Source: Ceratothoa steindachneri (taxonomy: Eukaryota; Arthropoda; Malacostraca; Isopoda; Cymothoidae). Taken from it: a stretch of DNA of 64,000 nucleotides. Location: positions 46,755,206 through 46,819,205 of the forward strand of contig OZ018338.1 in NCBI GenBank assembly GCA_963969495.1. Reading direction: 5' to 3'. The number at the start of each line of letters is the position of its first letter. Within the stretch, counting starts at the first letter, position 1. Positions 23,486 to 35,300 of the stretch are shown piece after piece. Both the position numbers and the translations under genes were made by a program. Below the pieces are notes generated by a model, which saw only the letters and a program-made list of their open reading frames with translations, had not been told where the DNA came from and searched no databases.

Positions 23486-26165
23486 GCAAATATTTTAAAA
23501 CCTATTCAATTTAGGTCTCCGATTATAAGTAATATTATGCAAAATCATGTAAAAACGGTCAGTTTTGAGATTCGATCGATTTCTTAAAAAAAGCTCGAAA
23601 AACGTCGGTTTTAGGAAAATAAACCGTTTTTCAAACTTAGCAAGTTATTGCTCATGAATCTAAGTAATATTAAACAAAAGCTGGAAAAACGGCCGTTTTT
23701 AAGGTTTAAACCATTTCCTAAAAAAGATTGAAAAATGGGAGTTTTGGGGATAATGCAAATATCTTCAAACCTATCCAATTAAGGTCTCCGATTATAAGTA
23801 ATATTAGGCAAAAACATGCAAAAACGGCCAGTTTTGGGATTCAATCGATTTCTTAAAAAAAGCTTGAAAAACGTCAGTTTTGGGAAAATAAACCGTTTTT
23901 CAAACTTACAGATTTACTGTTCCCATATCTGAGGAATATTAACCAAAACCTGGAAAAACGGCCGTTTTCAAGGTTTAGTATATTTCCAAAAAAATGATTG
24001 AAAAGCGGGAGTTTGTGGATGATGCAAATATCTTCAAACCTATCCAATTAGGGTCTCCGATTATAAGTAATATTATGCAAAATCATGCAAAAACGGTGAG
24101 TTTTGAGATTCGATCGATTTCTTAAAAAAAGCTCGAAAAACGTCGGTTTTAGGAAAATAAACCGTTTTTCAAACTTAGCAAGTTATTGCTCTCGAATCTA
24201 AGTAATATTAAGCAAAAGCTGGAAAAACGGCCGTTTTTAAGGTTTGATCCATTTCCTAAAAAAGATTGAAAAATGGGAGTTTTTTGGATGATGCAAATAT
24301 CTTCAAACCTATCCAATTAAGGTCTCCGATTATAACTAATATTAGGCAAAAACGGCCAGTTTTGAGATTCGATCGATTTCTTATAAAAAGCTTGTAAACG
24401 TCAGTTTGGGGAAAATAAACCGTTTTTCAAACTTAGCAAGTTATTTCTCTCGAATCTAAGTAATATTACCCAAAACCTGGAAAAACGGCCGTTTTTAAGG
24501 TTAGTTCTATTTCCAAAAAAATGATTGAAAAGCGGGAGTTTTTTGGATGGTGCAAATATCTTCAAACCTATCCAATAAAGGTCTCCGATTTTAGGTAATA
24601 TTAGGCAAAAACATGCAAAAACGGTCAGTTTTGAGATTCGATCGATTTCTTAAAAAAAGCTTGAAAAACGTCTGTTTTGGGAAAATAAGCCGTTTTTCAA
24701 ACTTAGCAAGTTATTGCTCTTGAATCGAAGTAATATTAACCAAAACCTTAAAAAACGGCCGTTTTTAAGGTTTGATCCATTTCCTAAAAAAGATTTAAAA
24801 ATAGGAGTTTTTTAGATGATGCAAATATCTTCAAACCTATCCAATTAGGGTCTCCGATTATAAGTAATATTATGCAAAATCATGCAAAAACGGTCAGTTT
24901 TGAGATTCGATCGATTTCTTAAAAAAAGCTCGAAAAACGTCGGTTTTAGGAAAATAAACCGTTTTTCAAACTTAGCAAGTTATTGCTCGTGAATCTAAGT
25001 AATATTAAACAAAAGCTGGAAAAACGGCCGTTTTCAAGGTTAGGTCTATTTCCAAAAAAATGATTGAAAAGCGGGAGTTTGTGGATGATGCAAATATCTT
25101 CAAACCTATAAAATTAGGGTCTCCGATTATAAGTAATATTATGCAAAATCATGCAAAAACGGTTAGGTTTGAGATTCGATCGATTTCTTAAAAAAAGCTC
25201 GAAAAACATCTGTTTTGGGAAAATAAGCCGTTTTTCAAACTTAGCAAGTTATTGCTCTCGAATCGAAGTAATATTATCCAAAACCTTAAAAAACGGCCGT
25301 TTTTAAGGTTTGATCCATTTCCTAAAAAAGATTTAAAAATAGGAGTTTTTTAGATGATGCAAATATCTTCAAACCTATCCAATTAGGGTCTCCGATTATA
25401 AGTCATATTATGCAAAATCATGCAAAAACAGGCAGTTTTGAGATTCGATCGATTTCTTAAAAAAAGCTCGAAAAACGTCGGTTTTAGGAAAATAAACCGT
25501 TTTTCAAACTTAGCAAGTTATTGCTCATGAATCTAAGTAATATTAAACAAAAGCTGGAAAAACGGCCGTTTTTAAGGTTTAAACCATTTCCTAAAAAAGA
25601 TTGAAAATCGGGAGTTTTTTGGATGATGCAAATATCTTCAAACCTATCCAATTAAGGTCTCCGATTATAAGTAATATTAGGCAAAAACATGCAAAAACGG
25701 CCAGTTTTGGGATTCAATCAATTTCTTAAAAAAAGCTTGAAAAACGTCAGTTTTGGGAAAATAAACCGATTTTCAAACTTAGAGAGTTACTGTTCCCATA
25801 TCTGAGGAATATTAACCAAAACCTGGAAAAACGGCCGTTTTTGAGGTTTGATCCATTTCCTAAAAAAGATTGAAAATCGGGAGTTTTTTGGATGATGCAA
25901 ATATCTTCAAACCTATCCAATTAAGGTCTCCGATTATAAGTAATATTAGGCAAAAACATGCAAAAACGGCCAGTTTTGGGATTCAATCAATTTCTTAAAA
26001 AAAGCTTGAAAAACGTCAGTTTTGGGAAAATAAACCGATTTTCAAACTTAGAGAGTTACTGTTCCCATATCTGAGGAATATTAACCAAAACCTGGAAAAA
26101 CGGCCGTTTTTGAGGTTTGATCCATTTTCTAAAAAAGATTGAAAAACGGGAGTTTTTTGGATAAT
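23486..26165. repeat. 10-mer HOR copy 2 (2680 bp)
   Basis: Same order and same length as copy 1. It has CGGCCAG in s12 rather than CGTCCAG, and a CGGTGAG variant in s3 near 24095. It corresponds by a 6177 bp shift to the 10-mer at 29663. Confidence 0.9.
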
Positions 26166-26434
26166 GCAAATATTTTAAAACCTATTCAATTTAGGTCTCC
26201 GATTATAAGTAATATTATGCAAAATCATGTAAAAACGGTCAGTTTTGAGATTCGATCGATTTCTTAAAAAAAGCTCGAAAAACGTCGGTTTTAGGAAAAT
26301 AAACCGTTTTTCAAACTTAGCAAGTTATTGCTCATGAATCTAAGTAATATTAAACAAAAGCTGGAAAAACGGCCGTTTTTAAGGTTTAAACCATTTCCTA
26401 AAAAAGATTGAAAAATGGGAGTTTTGGGGATAAT
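26166..26434 (+). repeat. Monomer subtype s1 (reference copy)
   Basis: Diagnostic: GGATAATGCAAATATTTT before AAAACCTATTCAATTTAGG, the only subtype with a changed box. The body has TATGCAAAATCATG, CGGTCAG, CTCGAAAAACGTCGG and GCTCATGAATC. Most copies left of 42 kb, and the one at 52462, read CATGTAAAAAC; most copies to the right read CATGCAAAAAC; the 6-mer island reads CATGCACAAAC. Confidence 0.85.
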
Positions 26435-26702
26435 GCAAATATCTTCAAACCTATCCAATTAAGGTCTCCGATTATAAGTAATATTAGGCAAAAAAATGCA
26501 AAAACGGCCAGTTTTGGGATTCAATCGATTTCTTAAAAAAAGCTTGAAAAACGTCAGTTTTGGGAAAATAAACCGTTTTTCAAACTTAGCAAGTTATTGC
26601 TCATGAATCTAAGTAATATTAAACAAAAGCTGGAAAAACGGCCGTTTTCAGGTTTAGTCTATTTCCAAAAAAATGATTGAAAAGCGGGAGTTTGTGGATG
26701 AT
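26435..26702 (+). repeat. Monomer subtype s2 (reference copy)
   Basis: Diagnostic: GAGTTTTGGGGATAATG before the box, CAGTTTTGGGATTCAATCG, and AAGCTTGAAAAACGTCAG. In 13-mers the second half is s8-like (GCTCATGAATC, then TTTTCAGGTTTAGTC). In 10-mers it reads CTTACAGATTTACTG and AGGTTTAGTATATTTCC. The 6-mer island has GTTTATGGG and CCATTTTCAAAC instead. This copy has a private change, AAAAAAATGC. Confidence 0.82.
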
Positions 26703-26971
26703 GCAAATATCTTCAAACCTATCCAATTAGGGTCTCCGATTATAAGTAATATTATGCAAAATCATGCAAAAACGGTCAGTTTTGAGATTCGATCGATTTC
26801 TTAAAAAAAGCTCGAAAAACGTCGGTTTTAGGAAAATAAACCGTTTTTCAAACTTAGCAAGTTATTGCTCTCGAATCTAAGTAATATTAAGCAAAAGCTG
26901 GAAAAACGGCCGTTTTTAAGGTTTGATCCATTTCCTAAAAAAGATTGAAAAATGGGAGTTTTGGGGATAAT
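26703..26971 (+). repeat. Monomer subtype s3 (reference copy)
   Basis: Diagnostic: GAGTTTGTGGATGATG before the box, then AATTAGGG, TATGCAAAATCATGC, CGTCGG, GCTCTCGAATC, AAGCAAAAGCTGG and TTTGATCC. Apart from its prefix the body is almost the same as s5. That identity would allow an s3-by-s5 crossover that removes s4 and s5, which is the difference seen between 13-mer and 10-mer. Confidence 0.85.
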
Positions 26972-27240
26972 GCAAATATCTTCAAACTTAGCCAATTAAG
27001 GTCTCCGATTATAAGTAATATTTGGCAAAAACATGCAAAAAACGTCTGTTTTGAGGTTTAATCGATTTCTTAAAAAAAGCTCGAAAAACATCAGTTTTGG
27101 GAAAATAAACCGTTTTTCAAACTTAGCAAGTTATTGCTCTCGTATCTAAGTAATATTTACCAACACCTGGAAAAACGGCCGTTTTTAAGGTTTAAACCAT
27201 TTCCTAAAAAAGATTGAAAAACGGGACTTTTTTGGATGGT
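26972..27240 (+). repeat. Monomer subtype s4 (reference copy)
   Basis: Diagnostic: prefix as in s2 but AAACTTAGCCAATT after the box, ATTTGGCAAAAACATGC, AAAACGTCTGTTTTGAGG, TTTAATCG, GCTCTCGTATC, TTTACCAACACCTGG, and a GGGAC instead of GGGAG at the end. It is the most divergent subtype of the regular HORs. It is absent from the 6-mer island and from all 10-mers. Confidence 0.85.
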
Positions 27241-27509
27241 GCAAATATCTTCAAACCTATCCAATTAGGGTCTCCGATTATAAGTAATATTATGCAAAAT
27301 CATGCAAAAACGGTCAGTTTTGAGATTCGATCGATTTCTTAAAAAAAGCTCGAAAAACGTCGGTTTTAGGAAAATAAACCGTTTTTCAAACTTAGCAAGT
27401 TATTGCTCTCGAATCTAAGTAATATTAAGCAAAAGCTGGAAAAACGGCCGTTTTTAAGGTTTGATCCATTTCCTAAAAAAGATTGAAAAATGGGAGTTTT
27501 TTGGATGAT
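27241..27509 (+). repeat. Monomer subtype s5 (reference copy)
   Basis: Diagnostic: GGGACTTTTTTGGATGGTG before the box, followed by an s3-like body (AATTAGGG, CGGTCAG, CGTCGG, GCTCTCGAATC, AAGCAAAAGCTGG). It always follows s4. In the converted copy at 33418 its second half changes to the s8 type. Confidence 0.85.
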
Positions 27510-27778
27510 GCAAATATCTTCAAACCTATCCAATTAAGGTCTCCGATTATAACTAATATTAGGCAAAAACCTGCAAAAACGGCCAGTTTTGAGATTCGAT
27601 CGATTTCTTATAAAAAGCTTGAAAACGTCAGTTTGGGGAAAATAAACCGTTTTTCAAACTTAGCAAGTTATTTCTCTCGAATCTAAGTAATATTACCCAA
27701 AACCTGGAAAAACGGCCGTTTTTAAGGTTAGGTCTATTTCCAAAAAAATGATTGAAAAGCGGGAGTTTTTTGGATGGT
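27510..27778 (+). repeat. Monomer subtype s6, full length (reference copy)
   Basis: Diagnostic: ATAACTAATATTAGG, CTTATAAAAAGCTTG, CAGTTTGGGGAAAA, TTATTTCTCTCG, TTACCCAAAACCTGG and AGGTTAGGTC. The 13-mer version is 269 bp with CAAAAACCTGCAAAAAC. The 10-mer and 6-mer versions are 259 bp, having lost 10 bp at this point, and the 10-mer version reads GCTTGTAAACG. Confidence 0.87.
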
Positions 27779-28046
27779 GCAAATATCTTCAAACCTATCC
27801 AATAAAGGTCTCGGATTTTAAGTAATATTAGGCAAAAACATGCAAAAACGGTCAGTTTTGAGATTCGATCGATTTCTTAAAAAAGCTCGAAAAACGTCTG
27901 TTTTGGGAAAATAAGCCGTTTTTCAAACTTAGCAAGTTATTGCTCTCGAATCGAAGTAATATTAACCAAAACCTTAAAAAACGGCCGTTTTTAAGGTTTG
28001 ATCCATTTCCTAAAAAAGATTTAAAAATAGGAGTTTTTTGGATGAT
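27779..28046 (+). repeat. Monomer subtype s7 (reference copy)
   Basis: Diagnostic: GGATGGTG before the box, CCAATAAAGG, GATTTTAAGTAAT, AAAACGTCTG, AATAAGCCG, GAATCGAAG, and ACCTTAAAAAACGG, which creates the extended palindrome. It ends AAAGATTTAAAAATAGG. 13-mer copies read TCTCGGATTTT; 10-mer copies read TCTCCGATTTTAGG. Confidence 0.87.
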
Positions 28047-28316
28047 GCAAATATCTTCAAACCTATCCAATTAGGGTCTCCGATTATAAGTAATATTATG
28101 CAAAATCATGCAAAAACAGGCAGTTTTGAGATTCGATCGATTTCTTAAAAAAAGCTCGAAAAACGTCGGTTTTAGGAAAATAAACCGTTTTTCAAACTTA
28201 GCAAGTTATTGCTCATGAATCTAAGTAATATTAAACAAAAGCTGGAAAAACGGCCGTTTTTAAGGTTTAAACCATTTCCTAAAAAAAGATTGAAAATCGG
28301 GAGTTTTTTGGATGAT
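28047..28316 (+). repeat. Monomer subtype s8 (reference copy)
   Basis: Body AATTAGGG, TATGCAAAATCATGC, ACAGGCAG, CGTCGG, GCTCATGAATC, AAACAAAAGCTGG and TTTAAACC, with one extra A in AAAAAAAGATTG giving 270 bp. Nearly the same body as s11. In 10-mers it reads CGGTCAG and usually GCTCGTGAATC, and its right end is the s9 end (switch at CGGCCG). Confidence 0.82.
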
Positions 28317-28586
28317 GCAAATATCTTCAAACCTATCCAATTAAGGTCTCCGATTATTATTAATATTAGGCAAAAACATGCAAAAACGGCCAGTATTGGG
28401 ATTCAATCGATTTCTTAAAAAAAGCTTGAAAAACGTCAGTTTTGGGAAAATAAACCGTTTTTCAAACTTAGAGAGTTACTGTTCCCATATCTGAGGAATA
28501 TTAACCAAAACCTGGATAAAACGGCCGTTTTCAAGGTTAGGTCTATTTCCAAAAAAATGATTGAAAAGCGGGAGTTTGTGGATGAT
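28317..28586 (+). repeat. Monomer subtype s9 (reference copy)
   Basis: Diagnostic: GATTATTATTAATATTAGG, CCAGTATTGGG, GAGAGTTACTGTTCCC, CCTGGATAAAACGG (one extra base) and TTTTCAAGGTTAGGTC. Absent from 10-mers. It also appears displaced, in the s6 place, at 33688, and its tail forms the left edge of the window (1-194). Confidence 0.87.
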
Positions 28587-28855
28587 GCAAATATCTTCAA
28601 ACCTATCCAATTAGGGTCTCCGATTATAAGTAATATTATGCAAAATCATGCAAAAACGGTTAGGTTTGAGATTCGATCGATTTCTTAAAAAAAGCTCGAA
28701 AAACATCTGTTTTGGGAAAATAAGCCGTTTTTCAAACTTAGCAAGTTATTGCTCTCGAATCGAAGTAATATTATCCAAAACCTTAAAAAACGGCCGTTTT
28801 TAAGGTTTGATCCATTTCCTAAAAAAGATTTAAAAATAGGAGTTTTTTAGATGAT
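28587..28855 (+). repeat. Monomer subtype s10 (reference copy)
   Basis: Diagnostic: s3-like prefix GTTTGTGG but AAACGGTTAGGTTTGAG, GAAAAACATCTG, AATAAGCCG, GCTCTCGAATCGAAG and TATCCAAAACCTTAAAAAACGG. Carries the extended palindrome like s7. In the 10-mers at 20.8-38.5 kb it reads CCTATAAAATTAGG; right of 43 kb it reads CCTATCCAATTAGG. Confidence 0.85.
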
Positions 28856-29124
28856 GCAAATATCTTCAAACCTATCCAATTAGGGTCTCCGATTATAAGT
28901 AATATTATGCAAAATCATGCAAAAACAGGCAGTTTTGAGATTCGATCGATTTCTTAAAAAAAGCTCGAAAAACGTCGGTTTTAGGAAAATAAACCGTTTT
29001 TCAAACTTAGCAAGTTATTGCTCATGAATCTAAGTAATATTAAACAAAAGCTGGAAAAACGGCCGTTTTTAAGGTTTAAACCATTTCCTAAAAAAGATTG
29101 AAAATCGGGAGTTTTTTGGATGAT
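28856..29124 (+). repeat. Monomer subtype s11 (reference copy)
   Basis: Prefix GAGTTTTTTAGATGATG, ACAGGCAG, CGTCGG, GCTCATGAATC, TTTAAACC, and end GAAAATCGGGAG. Some 10-mer copies read AAGTCATATTA (boxes 22679, 25359, 31536, 37717, 43883), and those at 47101 and 49243 read CTCCGTTTTTAAG. Confidence 0.82.
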
Positions 29125-29393
29125 GCAAATATCTTCAAACCTATCCAATTAAGGTCTCCGATTATAAGTAATATTAGGCAAAAACATGCAAAAACGTCCA
29201 GTTTTGGGATTCAATCAATTTCTTAAAAAAAGCTTGAAAAACGTCAGTTTTGGGAAAATAAACCGATTTTCAAACTTAGAGAGTTACTGTTCCCATATCT
29301 GAGGAATATTAACCAAAACCTGGAAAAACGGCCGTTTTTGAGGTTTGATCCATTTCCTAAAAAAGATTGAAAATCGGGAGTTTTTTGGATGAT
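29125..29393 (+). repeat. Monomer subtype s12 (reference copy)
   Basis: Diagnostic: TTAGGCAAAAACATGC, GATTCAATCAATTT, AAGCTTGAAAAACGTCAG, CCGATTTTCAAAC, GAGAGTTACTGTTCCC and TTGAGGTTTGATCCATTTCC. This copy carries CGTCCAG instead of CGGCCAG, a variant shared only with the s12 copies at 22948 and 35306. Confidence 0.85.
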
Positions 29394-29662
29394 GCAAATA
29401 TCTTCAAACCTATCCAATTAAGGTCTCCGATTATAAGTAATATTAGGCAAAAACATGCAAAAACGGCCAGTTTTGGGATTCAATCAATTTCTTAAAAAAA
29501 GCTTGAAAAACGTCAGTTTTGGGAAAATAAACCGATTTTCAAACTTAGAGAGTTACTGTTCCCATATCTGAGGAATATTAACCAAAACCTGGAAAAACGG
29601 CCGTTTTTGAGGTTTGATCCATTTTCTAAAAAAGATTGAAAAACGGGAGTTTTTTGGATAAT
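29394..29662 (+). repeat. Monomer subtype s13 (reference copy)
   Basis: Almost identical to s12 except at its end, which reads GATCCATTTTCTAAAAAAG and GAAAAACGGGAG, leading into s1. s12 and s13 look like a recent monomer duplication. The 6-mer island has only one monomer of this type per unit. Confidence 0.85.
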
Positions 29663-32342
29663 GCAAATATTTTAAAACCTATTCAATTTAGGTCTCCGAT
29701 TATAAGTAATATTATGCAAAATCATGTAAAAACGGTCAGTTTTGAGATTCGATCGATTTCTTAAAAAAAGCTCGAAAAACGTCGGTTTTAGGAAAATAAA
29801 CCGTTTTTCAAACTTAGCAAGTTATTGCTCATGAATCTAAGTAATATTAAACAAAAGCTGGAAAAACGGCCGTTTTTAAGGTTTAAACCATTTCCTAAAA
29901 AAGATTGAAAAATGGGAGTTTTGGGGATAATGCAAATATCTTCAAACCTATCCAATTAAGGTCTCCGATTATAAGTAATATTAGGCAAAAACATGCAAAA
30001 ACGGCCAGTTTTGGGATTCAATCGATTTCTTAAAAAAAGCTTGAAAAACGTCAGTTTTGGGAAAATAAACCGTTTTTCAAACTTACAGATTTACTGTTCC
30101 CATATCTGAGGAATATTAACCAAAACCTGGAAAAACGGCCGTTTTCAAGGTTTAGTATATTTCCAAAAAAATGATTGAAAAGCGGGAGTTTGTGGATGAT
30201 GCAAATATCTTCAAACCTATCCAATTAGGGTCTCCGATTATAAGTAATATTATGCAAAATCATGCAAAAACGGTCAGTTTTGAGATTCGATCGATTTCTT
30301 AAAAAAAGCTCGAAAAACGTCGGTTTTAGGAAAATAAACCGTTTTTCAAACTTAGCAAGTTATTGCTCTCGAATCTAAGTAATATTAAGCAAAAGCTGGA
30401 AAAACGGCCGTTTTTAAGGTTTGATCCATTTCCTAAAAAAGATTGAAAAATGGGAGTTTTTTGGATGATGCAAATATCTTCAAACCTATCCAATTAAGGT
30501 CTCCGATTATAACTAATATTAGGCAAAAACGGCCAGTTTTGAGATTCGATCGATTTCTTATAAAAAGCTTGTAAACGTCAGTTTGGGGAAAATAAACCGT
30601 TTTTCAAACTTAGCAAGTTATTTCTCTCGAATCTAAGTAATATTACCCAAAACCTGGAAAAACGGCCGTTTTTAAGGTTAGTTCTATTTCCAAAAAAATG
30701 ATTGAAAAGCGGGAGTTTTTTGGATGGTGCAAATATCTTCAAACCTATCCAATAAAGGTCTCCGATTTTAGGTAATATTAGGCAAAAACATGCAAAAACG
30801 GTCAGTTTTGAGATTCGATCGATTTCTTAAAAAAAGCTTGAAAAACGTCTGTTTTGGGAAAATAAGCCGTTTTTCAAACTTAGCAAGTTATTGCTCTTGA
30901 ATCGAAGTAATATTAACCAAAACCTTAAAAAACGGCCGTTTTTAAGGTTTGATCCATTTCCTAAAAAAGATTTAAAAATAGGAGTTTTTTAGATGATGCA
31001 AATATCTTCAAACCTATCCAATTAGGGTCTCCGATTATAAGTAATATTATGCAAAATCATGCAAAAACGGTCAGTTTTGAGATTCGATCGATTTCTTAAA
31101 AAAAGCTCGAAAAACGTCGGTTTTAGGAAAATAAACCGTTTTTCAAACTTAGCAAGTTATTGCTCGTGAATCTAAGTAATATTAAACAAAAGCTGGAAAA
31201 ACGGCCGTTTTCAAGGTTAGGTCTATTTCCAAAAAAATGATTGAAAAGCGGGAGTTTGTGGATGATGCAAATATCTTCAAACCTATAAAATTAGGGTCTC
31301 CGATTATAAGTAATATTATGCAAAATCATGCAAAAACGGTTAGGTTTGAGATTCGATCGATTTCTTAAAAAAAGCTCGAAAAACATCTGTTTTGGGAAAA
31401 TAAGCCGTTTTTCAAACTTAGCAAGTTATTGCTCTCGAATCGAAGTAATATTATCCAAAACCTTAAAAAACGGCCGTTTTTAAGGTTTGATCCATTTCCT
31501 AAAAAAGATTTAAAAATAGGAGTTTTTTAGATGATGCAAATATCTTCAAACCTATCCAATTAGGGTCTCCGATTATAAGTCATATTATGCAAAATCATGC
31601 AAAAACAGGCAGTTTTGAGATTCGATCGATTTCTTAAAAAAAGCTCGAAAAACGTCGGTTTTAGGAAAATAAACCGTTTTTCAAACTTAGCAAGTTATTG
31701 CTCATGAATCTAAGTAATATTAAACAAAAGCTGGAAAAACGGCCGTTTTTAAGGTTTAAACCATTTCCTAAAAAAGATTGAAAATCGGGAGTTTTTTGGA
31801 TGATGCAAATATCTTCAAACCTATCCAATTAAGGTCTCCGATTATAAGTAATATTAGGCAAAAACATGCAAAAACGGCCAGTTTTGGGATTCAATCAATT
31901 TCTTAAAAAAAGCTTGAAAAACGTCAGTTTTGGGAAAATAAACCGATTTTCAAACTTAGAGAGTTACTGTTCCCATATCTGAGGAATATTAACCAAAACC
32001 TGGAAAAACGGCCGTTTTTGAGGTTTGATCCATTTCCTAAAAAAGATTGAAAATCGGGAGTTTTTTGGATGATGCAAATATCTTCAAACCTATCCAATTA
32101 AGGTCTCCGATTATAAGTAATATTAGGCAAAAACATGCAAAAACGGCCAGTTTTGGGATTCAATCAATTTCTTAAAAAAAGCTTGAAAAACGTCAGTTTT
32201 GGGAAAATAAACCGATTTTCAAACTTAGAGAGTTACTGTTCCCATATCTGAGGAATATTAACCAAAACCTGGAAAAACGGCCGTTTTTGAGGTTTGATCC
32301 ATTTTCTAAAAAAGATTGAAAAACGGGAGTTTTTTGGATAAT
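29663..32342. repeat. 10-mer HOR copy 3 (2680 bp)
   Basis: Same ten subtypes and identical length to copies 1 and 2; it alternates with 13-mers on both sides. s10 reads CCTATAAAATTAGG and s11 AAGTCATATTA. Confidence 0.9.
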
Positions 32343-35300
32343 GCAAATATTTTAAAACCTATTCAATTTAGGTCTCCGATTATAAGTAATATTATGCAAA
32401 ATCATGTAAAAACGGTCAGTTTTGAGATTCGATCGATTTCTTAAAAAAAGCTCGAAAAACGTCGGTTTTAGGAAAATAAACCGTTTTTCAAACTTAGCAA
32501 GTTATTGCTCATGAATCTAAGTAATATTAAACAAAAGCTGGAAAAACGGCCGTTTTTAAGGTTTAAACCATTTCCTAAAAAAGATTGAAAAATGGGAGTT
32601 TTGGGGATAATGCAAATATCTTCAAACCTATCCAATTAAGGTCTCCGATTATAAGTAATATTAGGCAAAAACATGCAAAAACGGCCAGTTTTGGGATTCA
32701 ATCGATTTCTTAAAAAAAGCTTGAAAAACGTCAGTTTTGGGAAAATAAACCGTTTTTCAAACTTAGCAAGTTATTGCTCATGAATCTAAGTAATATTAAA
32801 CAAAAGCTGGAAAAACGGCCGTTTTCAGGTTTAGTCTATTTCCAAAAAAATGATTGAAAAGCGGGAGTTTGTGGATGATGCAAATATCTTCAAACCTATC
32901 CAATTAGGGTCTCCGATTATAAGTAATATTATGCAAAATCATGCAAAAACGGTCAGTTTTGAGATTCGATCGATTTCTTAAAAAAAGCTCGAAAAACGTC
33001 GGTTTTAGGAAAATAAACCGTTTTTCAAACTTAGCAAGTTATTGCTCTCGAATCTAAGTAATATTAAGCAAAAGCTGGAAAAACGGCCGTTTTTAAGGTT
33101 TGATCCATTTCCTAAAAAAGATTGAAAAATGGGAGTTTTGGGGATAATGCAAATATCTTCAAACTTAGCCAATTAAGGTCTCCGATTATAAGTAATATTT
33201 GGCAAAAACATGCAAAAAACGTCTGTTTTGAGGTTTAATCGATTTCTTAAAAAAAGCTCGAAAAACATCAGTTTTGGGAAAATAAACCGTTTTTCAAACT
33301 TAGCAAGTTATTGCTCTCGTATCTAAGTAATATTTACCAACACCTGGAAAAACGGCCGTTTTTAAGGTTTAAACCATTTCCTAAAAAAGATTGAAAAACG
33401 GGACTTTTTTGGATGGTGCAAATATCTTCAAACCTATCCAATTAGGGTCTCCGATTATAAGTAATATTATGCAAAATCATGCAAAAACGGTCAGTTTTGA
33501 GATTCGATCGATTTCTTAAAAAAAGCTCGAAAAACGTCGGTTTTAGGAAAATAAACCGTTTTTCAAACTTAGCAAGTTATTGCTCATGAATCTAAGTAAT
33601 ATTAAACAAAAGCTGGAAAAACGGCCGTTTTTAAGGTTTAAACCATTTCCTAAAAAAAGATTGAAAATCGGGAGTTTTTTGGATGATGCAAATATCTTCA
33701 AACCTATCCAATTAAGGTCTCCGATTATTATTAATATTAGGCAAAAACATGCAAAAACGGCCAGTATTGGGATTCAATCGATTTCTTAAAAAAAGCTTAA
33801 AAAACGTCAGTTTTGGGAAAATAAACCGTTTTTCAAACTTAGAGAGTTACTGTTCCCATATCTGAGGAATATTAACCAAAACCTGGATAAAACGGCCGTT
33901 TTTAAGGTTAGGTCTATTTCCAAAAAAATGATTGAAAAGCGGGAGTTTTTTGGATGGTGCAAATATCTTCAAACCTATCCAATAAAGGTCTCGGATTTTA
34001 AGTAATATTAGGCAAAAACATGCAAAAACGGTCAGTTTTGAGATTCGATCGATTTCTTAAAAAAGCTCGAAAAACGTCTGTTTTGGGAAAATAAGCCGTT
34101 TTTCAAACTTAGCAAGTTATTGCTCTCGAATCGAAGTAATATTAACCAAAACCTTAAAAAACGGCCGTTTTTAAGGTTTGATCCATTTCCTAAAAAAGAT
34201 TTAAAAATAGGAGTTTTTTGGATGATGCAAATATCTTCAAACCTATCCAATTAGGGTCTCCGATTATAAGTAATATTATGCAAAATCATGCAAAAACAGG
34301 CAGTTTTGAGATTCGATCGATTTCTTAAAAAAAGCTCGAAAAACGTCGGTTTTAGGAAAATAAACCGTTTTTCAAACTTAGCAAGTTATTGCTCATGAAT
34401 CTAAGTAATATTAAACAAAAGCTGGAAAAACGGCCGTTTTTAAGGTTTAAACCATTTCCTAAAAAAAGATTGAAAATCGGGGAGTTTTTTGGATGATGCA
34501 AATATCTTCAAACCTATCCAATTAAGGTCTCCGATTATTATTAATATTAGGCAAAAACATGCAAAAACGGCCAGTATTGGGATTCAATCGATTTCTTAAA
34601 AAAAGCTTGAAAAACGTCAGTTTTGGGAAAATAAACCGTTTTTCAAACTTAGAGAGTTACTGTTCCCATATCTGAGGAATATTAACCAAAACCTGGATAA
34701 AACGGCCGTTTTCAAGGTTAGGTCTATTTCCAAAAAAATGATTGAAAAGCGGGAGTTTGTGGATGATGCAAATATCTTCAAACCTATCCAATTAGGGTCT
34801 CCGATTATAAGTAATATTATGCAAAATCATGCAAAAACGGTTAGGTTTGAGATTCGATCGATTTCTTAAAAAAAGCTCGAAAAACATCTGTTTTGGGAAA
34901 ATAAGCCGTTTTTCAAACTTAGCAAGTTATTGCTCTCGAATCGAAGTAATATTATCCAAAACCTTAAAAAACGGCCGTTTTTAAGGTTTGATCCATTTCC
35001 TAAAAAAGATTTAAAAATAGGAGTTTTTTAGATGATGCAAATATCTTCAAACCTATCCAATTAGGGTCTCCGATTATAAGTAATATTATGCAAAATCATG
35101 CAAAAACAGGCAGTTTTGAGATTCGATCGATTTCTTAAAAAAAGCTCGAAAAACGTCGGTTTTAGGAAAATAAACCGTTTTTCAAACTTAGCAAGTTATT
35201 GCTCATGAATCTAAGTAATATTAAACAAAAGCTGGAAAAACGGCCGTTTTTAAGGTTTAAACCATTTCCTAAAAAAGATTGAAAATCGGGAGTTTTTTGG

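Larger units (their letters stand above)
26166..29662. repeat. 13-mer HOR, reference copy (s1-s13, 3497 bp)
   Basis: Thirteen subtypes in the order s1 to s13, with boxes at 26166, 26435, 26703, 26972, 27241, 27510, 27779, 28047, 28317, 28587, 28856, 29125 and 29394. The same order recurs at 38521-42019 and 55141-58637, and with one monomer swapped at 32343-35843. Most other HORs in the window are this order minus one or more blocks, so I use it as the reference. It carries the full-length s6 (no 10 bp deletion), unlike the 10-mers. Confidence 0.88.
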
